In this document: piece after piece, positions 1 to 7,597 of the stretch
Position numbering within the stretch: the first letter of the stretch is position 1
Layout of the letters: each line of letters begins with the position of its first letter
NCBI GenBank assembly: GCA_020793555.1
Contig: DQIO01000264.1
Location: 1 to 11,578, forward strand
DNA from: Methanosarcinaceae archaeon
GTDB taxonomy: Archaea; Halobacteriota; Methanosarcinia; Methanosarcinales; Methanosarcinaceae
DNA: 11,578 nt
Direction of reading: 5' to 3'
Program-made: the position numbers and the translations under genes
The notes under the pieces: generated by a model
Databases searched by the model: none
What the model was told of the DNA's origin: nothing
Seen by the model: only the letters and a program-made list of their open reading frames with translations

Positions 1-60
1 TTCTTTAGTTTAGGTCAATTGCTGTGACTTTCTTTTTAGCATCGGCACCCGCATGTACGC

Positions 61-215
61 AGCATGTACGTATAATTTGCCCGAGGGTGTTCCTAAGTCG
101 GTGCGCTGACGGCACTGTGTAAAAACAGATCGGTCATCTTGGAGTTTAGAAAATTGAAATTGTACCATATGACCTATCTTCATAATCAGACACGTGATAG
201 TTGACACGACACTAG
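61..215. repeat. Left arm of a ~150 bp long-range inverted repeat
   Basis: The reverse complement of this stretch matches 11431-11578 with roughly 85 percent identity by eye. Two exact blocks stand out: 33 bp (87-119 against 11524-11556) and 25 bp (139-163 against 11481-11505). The copies differ by single-base indels, so they are unlikely to be under selection as protein. The minus strand can be read as an open frame of about 65 codons here, but I do not recognise the peptide, and the right copy shifts frame. Just outside lies a short direct repeat, GCATGTACG at 51-59 and 62-70. The likeliest explanation is two remnants of the same insertion sequence or another repeated element in opposite orientation. 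A conserved non-coding element is the alternative. Confidence 0.8.
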
Positions 216-302
216 TGCACAGGTTAGATTTAAATCATATTGTTTGTCAAGTTTGCATCAACTTAAATTAAAGTAGCTCCAACATATTCTCAACTTCCAT
301 AA

Positions 303-313
303 AACCTATATAC
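303..313 (+). promoter_or_regulatory. Putative TATA box upstream of the copper chaperone
   Basis: The sequence AACCTATATAC sits about 60 bp before the ATG of the HMA-domain gene. Archaeal transcription would start about 25 bp downstream, giving a leader of roughly 30 nt that includes the GAGG ribosome binding site at 356-359. The A/T-rich stretch 216-302 also contains a perfect palindrome, GATTTAAATC (227-236), with no assigned role. Confidence 0.45.
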
Positions 314-367
314 CCTCAAATCCAATTGTACACTTAACGTCAACATATCAATCATGAGGCTAATACA

Positions 368-571
368 ATGACACATGAAACGATCAAAGTAGAAGGAATG
401 TCGTGTGGACACTGCCAGATGACTGTAAACAAAGCAATCACAAGCGTAGCCGGTGTATCCAATGTTGAAGTAAATCTTAAAGACGGTCAGGCAACTGTAG
501 ATTTTGATGAAAGCAAGACCAATACAGATACGATCAAGGCAGCAGTTGTTGAAGCAGGATACAAAGCATAA
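368..571 (+). CDS. copZ: HMA-domain copper chaperone (CopZ-like)
   Basis: This is a 67-residue protein made of a single heavy-metal-associated domain. The metal-binding motif is GMSCGHC (Cys13 and Cys16), followed by the usual beta-alpha-beta pattern ending in AVVEAGYKA. Proteins of this kind bind one Cu(I) with the two cysteines in the cytosol and pass it to the metal-binding domains of a CopA-type ATPase, which is encoded 58 bp downstream on the same strand. The ATG has a GAGG ribosome binding site eight bases upstream. About half of its residues are identical to the first HMA domain of the downstream ATPase, so the two are related by duplication. The His between the cysteines (CGHC) is common in free chaperones. 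Specificity for copper rather than another soft metal is inferred from the neighbour. Confidence 0.88.
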   Translation: MTHETIKVEGMSCGHCQMTVNKAITSVAGVSNVEVNLKDGQATVDFDESKTNTDTIKAAVVEAGYKA

Positions 572-579
572 CCTGAACT

Positions 580-591
580 AAAAATATATAC
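580..591 (+). promoter_or_regulatory. Possible internal TATA box before copA
   Basis: The 58 bp gap between the chaperone and the ATPase contains AAAAATATATAC, about 40-50 bp before the ATPase start. A start of transcription near 612 would leave a short leader containing the GGAGTG/GGGAG ribosome binding site (614-625). The ATPase could therefore be transcribed both with the chaperone and alone. Confidence 0.3.
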
Positions 592-629
592 TACCAATAC
601 ATTACTTTCAACAGGAGTGTGGGAGTTGT

Positions 630-3425
630 ATGGAAGCCGTAATTGACGTCAATGGAATGACGTGTATGCATTGTCACAAAACAGTGACAGATGCCATATC
701 AGATGTAAACGGCGTCGAATCGGTTGACGTAAGTCTTGAGGACAATAACGCAACTGTAATTTTTGATGACGAAGTTACTAGTCTTGATGCAATAGAACAG
801 GCAGTGGTCGATGCCGGATATGAAGTCGGAGGGGGAACTGCCGAAAGTGAACCAGCCTCCGAACCCGAGCAGACGGAAGAAGGAGAGGTATGCCCCACCA
901 TCATCGAAGATGACGAGGAAGAAGGAACTTCACACCCAGAACTCGGCTCAATAGTCGAAACCAAATTCAAAGTATCTGGCATGACATGTGCATCATGTTC
1001 TGCCAATGTTGAAAGAATACTTAAAAAACAACCCGGGGTCGCATCCGCATCTGTCAACCTGCCAATGGAAAAGGCATCAGTGACCTACGATCCTGCACTT
1101 ATCACTCCCAAACAGATGGAAGATGCCATCACTGGTATTGGTTACGGCGTTGTGAAGGAAAAAGTCACACTTGACGTCGGAGGCATGACGTGTTCGGCAT
1201 GTGTCCAGAACATTGAGCGAGTGCTCAATAAACTCAAAGGCATTGAATCTGCAACAGTAAATCTCACACTTGAAAAAGCGCAGGTGGAATACGATTCTTC
1301 GCAGGTATCCCCGGCAGAGATGATAGCCGCCATTGAAGGAATAGGATACACAGCATCCCTCAAGGCTGATAAAAAAGATGCCGAAGACCGCGAGCGGCAG
1401 GCGCGCGAAGAAGAGATCACAAATCAGCGCAACAATCTCATAATCGCAGTTGTATTCGGTATCCCCATCGCACTTGGAAGCATGACCGGGATGTTCCCGA
1501 ATCTGCTTTCGTTCGTACCCACGTTCTTAACAGATCATGTCGTGCTCTTTGCCCTGACCACTATAGTGATGCTCTTCCCGGGCAGACAGTTCTTCACAGG
1601 GACCTATAAGGGGTTGAAGCACGGCGTCACCGACATGAACCTCCTGATCGCGACAGGAACAGGTGCGGCATACGTAATAAGTGTTGCAGCGACGTTCCTT
1701 GACCTTGGACCAGGTTACGAGCATCTGTATTATGATACTGCAGTAATGCTCATCACATTCATCATATTCGGCAGGTACCTTGAAGCAAAGACCAAAGGCA
1801 AGACCTCTGAAGCCATCCGAAAATTGATGGGATTGCAGGCAAAGACCGCGCGTATACTTGTTGACGGCGAGGAAAAAGAGGTTCCTGTTGAAGACGTAAC
1901 AGTTGGCGACATCGTAGTAGTGCGCCCGGGCGAAAAACTTCCTGTTGACGGTGTTGTGACCGAAGGAACATCGGCTGTCGATGAATCAATGATCACAGGC
2001 GAGAGCATCCCTATTGAAAAGAACCCTGGCGACACCATAATTGGTGCAACCATCAACAAATCGGGTTCCTTCAAGTTCAGGGCTGCAAAGGTTGGTGCAG
2101 ATACAGCCCTTGCACAGATTATCGAACTTGTTGAGAATGCCCAGACCTCCAAGGCACCCATCCAGCGAATTGCAGACATCGTGGCAGGGCATTTCATACT
2201 TGCCGTGCACGTAATATCGCTCCTTGCATTCTTCTTCTGGTTCTTTATAGGCTTTGAGATGTTCGGGATCGCACAGTCGGCGGCGTTCTCCACAATTAGC
2301 CCGTTCCTGTTCTCACTTCTCATTTCCATCACAGTGCTTGTGATCTCCTGTCCTTGCGCGGTTGGTCTTGCAACACCTGCTGCCATCATGGTAGGTACGG
2401 GCAAAGGTGCCGAGAACGGCATACTGATAAAAGGCGGCGAGGCTCTGGAGCAGGCACACAAACTCAACACGATCGTATTCGACAAGACCGGCACACTTAC
2501 AAAAGGTGAACCTCAACTCACAGACATCATATCAACATCACATCACAGCGATGATGAAGTATTGCAAATTGCGGCAATTGCCGAGAAAGGTTCTGAACAT
2601 CCGCTTGGTGAAGCGATAGTAAGCGGTGCAACGGATCGTAATATCGAGATTGGAAATGCAGACTCGTTCAAATCTATCGCCGGTCACGGTGTTGAAGCAG
2701 AATTTGAAGGAAAGCGAATACTGCTTGGTACACGAAAACTCATGGCTGACAACGGCATCATTGTTGCTGACCTCGATGAAGGCATGGGGGCACTGGAACA
2801 TTCAGGCAAGACTGCCATGCTCATAGCACTGGACAACGAAGCCATTGGTATTGTTGCAGTTGCGGATACACTCAAAGAGAACTCGAAGGAAGCAGTAGAT
2901 AAACTTCACAATATCGGCATCGAAGTTGCCATGATAACAGGCGATAATGCAAAAACGGCATCTGCCATCGCACAGCAGGTCGGTATCGATCGCGTGTTGT
3001 CCGAAGTCCTGCCGGAAGACAAGGCAACCGAGGTTAAGAAACTTCAGGACGAGGGAAAGGTCGTGGCAATGGTCGGGGACGGTATTAACGATGCACCTGC
3101 CCTGATGCAATCGGATATAGGGATCGCGATGGGTGCAGGGACTGATGTTGCAATGGAATCCGCACAAATCGTGCTGATCAAGAACGACATTTTGGATGTA
3201 GTTTCATCGATACGCCTAAGCAAACTCACAATGCGGAAGATTAAACAGAACCTGTTCTGGGCGTTCGGTTACAACAGTATTGGCATACCGATCGCTGCCG
3301 GCATATTGTATCCTTTCGTGGGCAAGATATTGATAACACCTGCACTCGCAGCCGCATTTATGGCAATGAGTTCGGTATCGGTAACGATGAACTCGTTGCT
3401 CATGAAAAGGAGCAGGATAAAATGA
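630..3425 (+). CDS. copA: Cu(I)-exporting P1B-type ATPase with three HMA domains
   Basis: This 931-residue membrane pump uses ATP to move Cu(I) out of the cytoplasm. Three N-terminal HMA domains carry CxxC pairs at Cys12/15, Cys120/123 and Cys188/191. The first is separated from the others by an acidic linker (about 67-110). The actuator loop has TGES at 456-459. The transport-site helix has CPC at 574-576. The phosphorylated Asp is Asp618 in DKTGTLT, the SEHP nucleotide-binding motif is at 655-658, and the hinge is GDGIND at 816-821. The last two helices contain YN (881-882) and MxxSS-type residues (about 911-915), which is the Cu(I) subgroup pattern. The family usually has one or two HMA domains and about 750-850 residues, so the third domain explains the extra length. 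A small membrane protein gene follows after 34 bp. No copper-responsive regulator gene is visible. Confidence 0.95.
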   Translation: MEAVIDVNGMTCMHCHKTVTDAISDVNGVESVDVSLEDNNATVIFDDEVTSLDAIEQAVVDAGYEVGGGTAESEPASEPEQTEEGEVCPTIIEDDEEEGTSHPELGSIVETKFKVSGMTCASCSANVERILKKQPGVASASVNLPMEKASVTYDPALITPKQMEDAITGIGYGVVKEKVTLDVGGMTCSACVQNIERVLNKLKGIESATVNLTLEKAQVEYDSSQVSPAEMIAAIEGIGYTASLKADKKDAEDRERQAREEEITNQRNNLIIAVVFGIPIALGSMTGMFPNLLSFVPTFLTDHVVLFALTTIVMLFPGRQFFTGTYKGLKHGVTDMNLLIATGTGAAYVISVAATFLDLGPGYEHLYYDTAVMLITFIIFGRYLEAKTKGKTSEAIRKLMGLQAKTARILVDGEEKEVPVEDVTVGDIVVVRPGEKLPVDGVVTEGTSAVDESMITGESIPIEKNPGDTIIGATINKSGSFKFRAAKVGADTALAQIIELVENAQTSKAPIQRIADIVAGHFILAVHVISLLAFFFWFFIGFEMFGIAQSAAFSTISPFLFSLLISITVLVISCPCAVGLATPAAIMVGTGKGAENGILIKGGEALEQAHKLNTIVFDKTGTLTKGEPQLTDIISTSHHSDDEVLQIAAIAEKGSEHPLGEAIVSGATDRNIEIGNADSFKSIAGHGVEAEFEGKRILLGTRKLMADNGIIVADLDEGMGALEHSGKTAMLIALDNEAIGIVAVADTLKENSKEAVDKLHNIGIEVAMITGDNAKTASAIAQQVGIDRVLSEVLPEDKATEVKKLQDEGKVVAMVGDGINDAPALMQSDIGIAMGAGTDVAMESAQIVLIKNDILDVVSSIRLSKLTMRKIKQNLFWAFGYNSIGIPIAAGILYPFVGKILITPALAAAFMAMSSVSVTMNSLLMKRSRIK

Positions 3426-3459
3426 TGCTTGTGCAGTTACTTGAGGTGAGGTCATATTT

Positions 3460-3714
3460 ATGGAAGAAAATGTTATGAAAGGCAAGGTGGGAAAATACAG
3501 CCTGATCGCAAGTGTAGTATCATCTGTTACGCTGTCAGCTATATTCGTATTGCTGGCAGTACTGAAGAATAGTGGCATGGTTGAACCGCTATACACACAG
3601 GTCGATATTGCAGCAGGTGCTGTCTTTGTGTTCATTTTGAGCATGATCGTATCGGCGTCAATATGGCCGAATATTGTAGAAAAACGCTTGAAAAGACATT
3701 TTGATTCAACATAG
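3460..3714 (+). CDS. Small two-helix membrane protein, function unknown
   Basis: This encodes 84 residues with a short basic N-terminus (MKGKVGKYS) and two hydrophobic segments, about 13-34 and 48-67, joined by a short polar loop, and ends in a basic tail (EKRLKRHFDST). I do not recognise a named family. The ATG has a strong GAGGTGAG ribosome binding site at 3443-3450, nine bases upstream. The gene starts only 34 bp after copA on the same strand, so it is probably co-transcribed with the copper pump. It has no Cys, His-rich or Met-rich metal-binding motif. A role as an accessory or stabilising subunit is possible but is only inferred from position. Confidence 0.75.
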   Translation: MEENVMKGKVGKYSLIASVVSSVTLSAIFVLLAVLKNSGMVEPLYTQVDIAAGAVFVFILSMIVSASIWPNIVEKRLKRHFDST

Positions 3715-3743
3715 CCGGATTAGATTAATTAGAGGAATATAAG

Positions 3744-3884
3744 TTGAAAAGAAACACGTTTACTCTGGAGTCAACTATTGTGAAAAACGTAATGAATGAG
3801 GATAATGCAAAGTTCAGACCTATTGGGTTATTTCTGCATAGATGTGTTTATAGTTTGATATTCCTGTATATCTCAATTTGGTGA
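3744..3884 (+). CDS. Possible 46-residue ORF with one hydrophobic segment
   Basis: A TTG at 3744 is preceded by GAGGA (3732-3736) at a plausible spacing and opens 46 codons to a TGA at 3884. The peptide is charged for about 25 residues, then ends in a hydrophobic stretch (VYSLIFLYISIW). It resembles no family I know, lies between two genes on the same strand, and could be chance. The remaining sequence up to about 3980 shows no other feature. Confidence 0.25.
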   Translation: MKRNTFTLESTIVKNVMNEDNAKFRPIGLFLHRCVYSLIFLYISIW

Positions 3885-3982
3885 AAAGTGAGTTGCAGGT
3901 GCCTTTTGTGCTCCTTGGATAATATATTTTTAAATTGGAGTTGGATGTTCACACAGTTTGAGTTTTTGTTTCGCATTTTCGA

Positions 3983-3993
3983 AATATTTTTAT
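3983..3993 (+). promoter_or_regulatory. TATA box of the carbonic anhydrase gene
   Basis: The A/T-rich element AATATTTTTATA lies about 45 bp before the TTG start of the carbonic anhydrase, in a 318 bp gap. A transcription start near 4010-4015 would give a leader of about 20 nt holding the strong AAAGGAGGT ribosome binding site. Confidence 0.45.
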
Positions 3994-4032
3994 ACCATTG
4001 TTGTCAGTGTGAAATGAAAGGAGGTTAATAAC

Positions 4033-4893
4033 TTGTTAAAAATATGTAAGAATTTAAAATTGTTTATGATTCTTAGTATACTTATTACAGGTGCTGTTTT
4101 GATAAGCGGCTGTACAGGTGAACTAAATGTTAATGACACTGAGAATACAGGGGCATCGGATGAAAATGCACATGCAGAAGAAGCAACTGAAGAAAATGCA
4201 AATGCAGAAGAAGCAACTGAAGAACATCATTGGGGTTATGAAGGTGAAGGCGGACCGGAACATTGGGCTGAACTGGGATACCCTGATGCATCAGGCAGTG
4301 AACAATCACCGATCGACATACCTGACGGAACTTCACTTCACGACGCTGATATCATATTTAACTACGATTCATCGGCGCTTAATATAATCAACAATGGACA
4401 CACCATTAAAGTGGATTATGATGAGGGCAGTACTATAGAAGTTGAGAACAATACCTATAAACTGTTACAATACCATTTCCACTATCTTAGTGAACATACT
4501 ATTAGGGGCGAGCATTCTGACATGGAACTGCACCTCGTTCACCAGAGCGATGATGGCAAGTATGCTGTAATAGGTGTTATGATGGATGCAGGCACTGAAG
4601 AAAATAGTGCATATACGCCAATATGGGATTATTTACCTGCTGAAGAAGGTGAAGTAGAAACTATTGATGGCATAACTGTTAATGCAGTTGATCTGCTCCC
4701 TGAAGTTCGAACATACTATCGATATGATGGGTCGTTCACCACCCCACCTTGCACTGAAGGTATTAACTGGTTCATGATGGACAATCCTGTCGAACTTTCA
4801 ACCACACAGATCGATGCTTTCAAAGAGATTTACTCAAATAACTATCGACCTGTTCAGCCACTTAATGATCGTGAATTTATTGTATCGATCTAA
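4033..4893 (+). CDS. Alpha-class carbonic anhydrase, lipoprotein-anchored
   Basis: This encodes a 286-residue zinc enzyme for CO2 hydration. Residues 1-27 form a lipoprotein signal (hydrophobic stretch then LISGC, Cys27), so the enzyme should sit on the outer face of the membrane. Residues 28-66 are an acidic linker with two ten-residue repeats. The catalytic domain starts at HHWGYEGEGGPEHW and contains QSPIDI (91-96). The zinc ligands are His148 and His150 (QYHFH) and His167 (ELHLVH), Glu154 is the gate-keeper and Thr236/237 (FTTPP) binds the substrate. His123 (NNGH) matches the proton-shuttle His64 of human CA II. All key residues are present, so it should be active. The TTG start is set by AAAGGAGGT (4017-4025). 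The second cysteine of the usual disulfide seems absent, leaving Cys240 alone. Methanogens are better known for gamma and beta classes, so transfer from bacteria is likely. Confidence 0.93.
   Translation: MLKICKNLKLFMILSILITGAVLISGCTGELNVNDTENTGASDENAHAEEATEENANAEEATEEHHWGYEGEGGPEHWAELGYPDASGSEQSPIDIPDGTSLHDADIIFNYDSSALNIINNGHTIKVDYDEGSTIEVENNTYKLLQYHFHYLSEHTIRGEHSDMELHLVHQSDDGKYAVIGVMMDAGTEENSAYTPIWDYLPAEEGEVETIDGITVNAVDLLPEVRTYYRYDGSFTTPPCTEGINWFMMDNPVELSTTQIDAFKEIYSNNYRPVQPLNDREFIVSI
4162..4221 (+). repeat. Tandem 30 bp repeat in the carbonic anhydrase linker
   Basis: Two adjacent 30 bp units (4162-4191 and 4192-4221) differ by one base and encode ENAHAEEATE and ENANAEEATE. They form an acidic, alanine-rich spacer between the lipid anchor and the enzyme. 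The near identity at DNA level points to recent duplication, and copy number may vary between strains. Confidence 0.9.
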
Positions 4894-4919
4894 AGCGGCA
4901 TTAACAAGAATTGAACAAT

Positions 4920-4952
4920 GGGGACATATTGCCCCTTTCTTTTTTTATTTTT
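4920..4952 (+). terminator. Hairpin plus T-tract terminator after the carbonic anhydrase
   Basis: GGGG (4920-4923) pairs with CCCC (4932-4935) across a short A/T-rich loop, and a run of mostly T (about 4936-4952) follows directly. It lies 27 bp after the stop codon. T-tract termination is usual in archaea, and the hairpin strengthens the call. Confidence 0.65.
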
Positions 4953-4993
4953 GATGGTACATACTGTGTATCAACTTATGTTTCTTCATTGAT

Positions 4994-5095
4994 CGCCTAA
5001 AACCCGATTTTATAAGTAGGCGCATATTTACGCTGATACGTGCAGGTGCAATCTTAAATCAGCGAAAATCAACATAAATCTGTTTTGAATCAGCG
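4994..5095 (+). promoter_or_regulatory. Promoter region with inverted and direct repeats, upstream of the roadblock/V4R/FrhB cluster
   Basis: The 683 bp between the carbonic anhydrase and the V4R gene holds this region and a roadblock pseudogene. A TATA-like element, AACCCGATTTTATAA (5001-5015), is framed by the inverted repeat CGCCTA (4994-4999) and TAGGCG (5017-5022). The same 15-mer occurs before the helicase gene (8217-8231). Downstream, CGCTGAT (5031-5037) is repeated as its complement ATCAGCG at 5058-5064 and 5089-5095. Such repeats around a TATA box suggest a repressor site, but no protein is known. The roadblock start is about 185 bp further on, so a second promoter near 5110-5150 (A/T-rich) is possible. 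Confidence 0.4.
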
Positions 5096-5199
5096 TCTTG
5101 AAAATTAATAAAAAATTGGAACGTGTTGTTTATATTGATTAACTATACATGCATCGTCCACTTGATGTAATTAAGTGAAATGATTTCCTGGGTATTTTT

Positions 5200-5580
5200 T
5201 TGGCAGAAACTGTTACTGAAAAACTCAATATAATTATGACTAATTTGGATTCAAAAGTAGATTGTATTAGAGGAATTGTCCTTTCAACCCGTGATTGACT
5301 TGAGATTGCGAGTTTCATAAAAGATCTGGATCTAAATGTTCAACTTTTGCATGCCATATGTGCATCAATTGTGGGATTGTCAAACCGTGCGGTTTCCAGG
5401 TTGTGAATGTCGTCACTTTCCAAAACCGTGATATTCACGACCGACGGCATTGCGATCTCGTATAGTATTGGTGATACTATGGCGTTATTTTGTATACTGG
5501 ATTAGGATGCAAGTGTAGGGCTTGCCATGATCGAAATTTAACATGCTATTGAAAAAATACAGGCGGTGATGCGAGTTTGA
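5200..5580 (+). pseudogene. Roadblock/LC7-domain protein gene, inactivated by four in-frame stops
   Basis: Reading from TTG at 5200 in one unbroken frame gives a recognisable roadblock/LC7 (MglB-like) domain. It starts with KLNIIMTNLDSKVDCIRG and VLSTRD, then shows AICASIVGLSNRAVSRL, KTVIFTTDGIAISYSIGD and ASVGLAMIEI. The frame is interrupted by TGA (5296-5298), TGA (5404-5406), TAG (5503-5505) and TAA (5539-5541), and ends at TGA 5578-5580. No indel is needed, so decay has been by point mutation only. The first stop probably replaced the Gly of the conserved RDGLEIAS. Roadblock proteins usually act as small-GTPase partners or scaffolds. The old stop overlaps the start of the V4R gene, which suggests that the two were once translationally coupled. 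Mixed stop codons make pyrrolysine or selenocysteine recoding an unlikely explanation. Confidence 0.8.
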
Positions 5581-6143
5581 ATGATGTAGAACAATGTGAG
5601 TTTGAAATTAGAGAACTCAAGGCTGAAATTAAACAGTTGAAGAATACAAAAAGTGCAGAGGTTTCACTTTTGGAACTCTTCAATGAGGAGTTTTTTGGAG
5701 CACTTCCAAACTATTTGGTAAACCTTACAGGCGAGGGAGCAACATCCATGATATTAAGGGAAAGTTTGCGTGATGCGAATATCAGCCTGTTAAAAAATCA
5801 GGCAAATCTCAAGAAACGAGTGGATGAAGCAGAAACATTTGAGGATAAGTTCAACCAGTGTTATTCGATATATCAAGATCTGGGATTTCCATTTGAATAT
5901 GAAGTGATAAAGGAATCGGACGAGGTGCTTGTGATCAAAATAACAACATGTCCTCACATTGACTACACGAAAAAAAATCCTGCAGCATGTAACACATGTG
6001 CAGGAATCAAACTTGGAATAGTGGAAACACTTTTCGGCGTAAAAGTCCCGGCAATTAAGAAAACGTTATGCATGGCATATGGTGACGATTTTTGCATAAT
6101 TGAAATTCCAAAAAAAGCTCCAACTGAAATCAAGATCGATTGA
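5577..6143 (+). CDS. Cysteine-rich V4R-like (4-vinyl reductase type) domain protein
   Basis: This encodes 188 residues. The first 25 or so are charged and heptad-like (a likely short coiled coil). A helical region follows, then a C-terminal domain that resembles the V4R small-molecule-binding fold, ending with the typical LFG...AYGDDFCIIEI pattern. It has a cluster of cysteines: Cys125 (CPH), Cys138 and Cys141 (ACNTC), Cys165 and Cys173. They could bind a metal or an iron-sulfur cluster. V4R domains bind hydrophobic ligands or intermediates and often serve as sensors. The TTG start at 5577 overlaps the stop of the dead roadblock gene and follows GGTGAT (5565-5570). A YHS-FrhB gene starts 76 bp downstream. 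The V4R assignment rests on the C-terminal pattern. The ligand is unknown. Confidence 0.7.
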   Translation: MNDVEQCEFEIRELKAEIKQLKNTKSAEVSLLELFNEEFFGALPNYLVNLTGEGATSMILRESLRDANISLLKNQANLKKRVDEAETFEDKFNQCYSIYQDLGFPFEYEVIKESDEVLVIKITTCPHIDYTKKNPAACNTCAGIKLGIVETLFGVKVPAIKKTLCMAYGDDFCIIEIPKKAPTEIKID

Positions 6144-6166
6144 TCGATATGGTGTCTATGCATCAA

Positions 6167-6174
6167 GTATATAC
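6167..6174 (+). promoter_or_regulatory. Possible TATA box before the YHS-FrhB gene
   Basis: AGTATATAC lies 46-53 bp before the ATG at 6220 in the 76 bp gap after the V4R gene. The gap also begins with a short palindromic ATCGAT-TG-ATCGAT (6136-6149) over the V4R stop. The downstream gene could be transcribed alone or by read-through; its ribosome binding site (TGGAAG) is weak. Confidence 0.25.
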
Positions 6175-6219
6175 AATTTAAGTCCGTATCAGAACTTAAC
6201 ATAAGCTGGAAGTTATCTC

Positions 6220-7380
6220 ATGCCAATTGATCCAATCTGTAAAAAACAAGTGCCGCAAACTACCGCATTTCTCTCTGATTACGGCGGCAAAAAGTATCAT
6301 TTTTGTTCTGCAGAGTGCAAGAAGAAGTTCGATGAACTCGAAAAGAATGTTATCAGGCTTAAACGTAATCTCGAAGAGAAGGAACGGATATCATTTGGAA
6401 AACTCAGGAAGGAGATTATCAAACCCGGCATTTGTACTCTCTGCGGTGCGTGTGCATCGTCCTGTGAATCTATATCAATCGTCAACAGTCAACCAAAATT
6501 AGTGGGTCCGTGTACTGCTTGCGGTGTTTGTTATAACCAATGTCCGAGAACTATTACTACTGAAGAAGGGCTGATCGGGCGCATACGTTTTGGTTACAGT
6601 GCCAAGACTGCGATTAGTGACCTCAAAGGACAGGATGGCGGAGTAGTCACATCGATGCTTGCATATGCTCTTGAAGAGGGATTGATCGACTGTGCGATCG
6701 TTACTGTCAAGTCTGAAGATGAACCATGGAAACCAGTTCCGATCATTGCGAAAACGTATGACGATATCATCCAGTCCACAGGTAGTATCTATACTCACAG
6801 TATGACAATGGAAGCCCTGATGAGTTCGATCCAGCAAGGTATGCGAAGTATTGCTTTGGTGGGTCCAAGTTGTAATATCGATGCGGTTCATAAAATGCAA
6901 AAAAGCCCATACGGTTTTTTGCACATGTTCATGAGGGCAAATATCCTGAAGATGGGACTCTTCTGTATGGATACTTTTTCACACGACGGCATAAAAGAGT
7001 TTGTTGAAAACAAGGGTATAAAACTTGAAGATATCGAGTCTATGAAGATACGTAAAGGGCAATTCGAGTTCGATACAAAAAATGAGACAAAAAGTTATCC
7101 CCTCGATGATTTTGATGCCTACCGCAGCAGTTCATGTAAATTCTGCACAGACCTGACAGCCGAAAACTCGGACCTCTCGTTTGGTGGTGTAGGTTCACCA
7201 CAGGGCTGGACAACGGTACTTGCCCGTTCCGGCATTGGTTATGAGATCTTCAACGAAGCAGTGGATAGTGGATATATCAAATCCAAAACTTTAGAGGAGA
7301 ATGAGATGGAACGGGTGCTAAATCTCGCAAGGATGAAGAAGGTACAGATGTATGCGCTGAATCGCAGGCAGGGTCTTTAA
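6220..7380 (+). CDS. YHS-domain / two [4Fe-4S] / FrhB-family F420 oxidoreductase fusion
   Basis: This 386-residue protein joins three parts. Residues 1-40 form a YHS domain (DPICKKQV, then YHFCSAEC), a small metal-binding module with Cys7, Cys29 and Cys33. Residues 72-108 hold two CxxCxxCxxxC ferredoxin motifs (Cys72/75/78/82 and 98/101/104/108). The rest matches the FrhB/FdhB family: GQDGGVVTSMLAYALEEG near residue 137 and CKFCTDL...SDLSFGGVGSPQGWTTV near 303. FrhB relatives use FAD to move electrons between coenzyme F420 and iron-sulfur clusters. No hydrogenase or Fpo subunit genes are adjacent, so its partner is unknown. The YHS domain at the front of an FrhB-type protein is uncommon, and its neighbour is the cysteine-rich V4R protein. 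A soluble cytoplasmic reductase acting on a metal- or thiol-linked substrate is plausible but inferred. Confidence 0.85.
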   Translation: MPIDPICKKQVPQTTAFLSDYGGKKYHFCSAECKKKFDELEKNVIRLKRNLEEKERISFGKLRKEIIKPGICTLCGACASSCESISIVNSQPKLVGPCTACGVCYNQCPRTITTEEGLIGRIRFGYSAKTAISDLKGQDGGVVTSMLAYALEEGLIDCAIVTVKSEDEPWKPVPIIAKTYDDIIQSTGSIYTHSMTMEALMSSIQQGMRSIALVGPSCNIDAVHKMQKSPYGFLHMFMRANILKMGLFCMDTFSHDGIKEFVENKGIKLEDIESMKIRKGQFEFDTKNETKSYPLDDFDAYRSSSCKFCTDLTAENSDLSFGGVGSPQGWTTVLARSGIGYEIFNEAVDSGYIKSKTLEENEMERVLNLARMKKVQMYALNRRQGL

Positions 7381-7597
7381 GTTTCGATGAGGGTCCGGTT
7401 GGGTTGTATGGCTATTGTGTTAAATTATACCCCAATTTTCTACACAGACACCTTACTTATTACACATGAGTGATTATTTTACACAAAATCATGAATGCCT
7501 AATATCAATACTTAGCTAATTTTCACATCAGTTTTACCTAATTCATGTCAATCGAAACCCTTATGAGTTGTGCAAGGGCCGCTATATGGTATACTTA
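7381..7597. other. Intergenic stretch without a recognisable gene
   Basis: This A/T-rich spacer follows the YHS-FrhB gene. I see no coding sequence, RNA gene or clear terminator. Its right edge meets GGCTCTGCCGAAAAA (7598-7612), which looks like an insertion-sequence end, so part of the spacer may be ancestral flank. Confidence 0.5.

Noticed and set aside
10..207. A 65-codon minus-strand frame in the left repeat read as a protein gene
   Set aside because: The peptide matches no family I know, and the homologous right repeat has single-base deletions that break the frame, so it was treated as repeat sequence.
1730..2494. Long minus-strand open frames inside copA
   Set aside because: They are antisense shadows of a strongly supported ATPase and have low-complexity, non-protein-like composition.
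5200..5580. Stop-codon recoding (pyrrolysine at TAG) in the roadblock gene
   Set aside because: Two TGA and one TAA are also in frame, and the affected positions are not known sites of recoding. A pseudogene is simpler.
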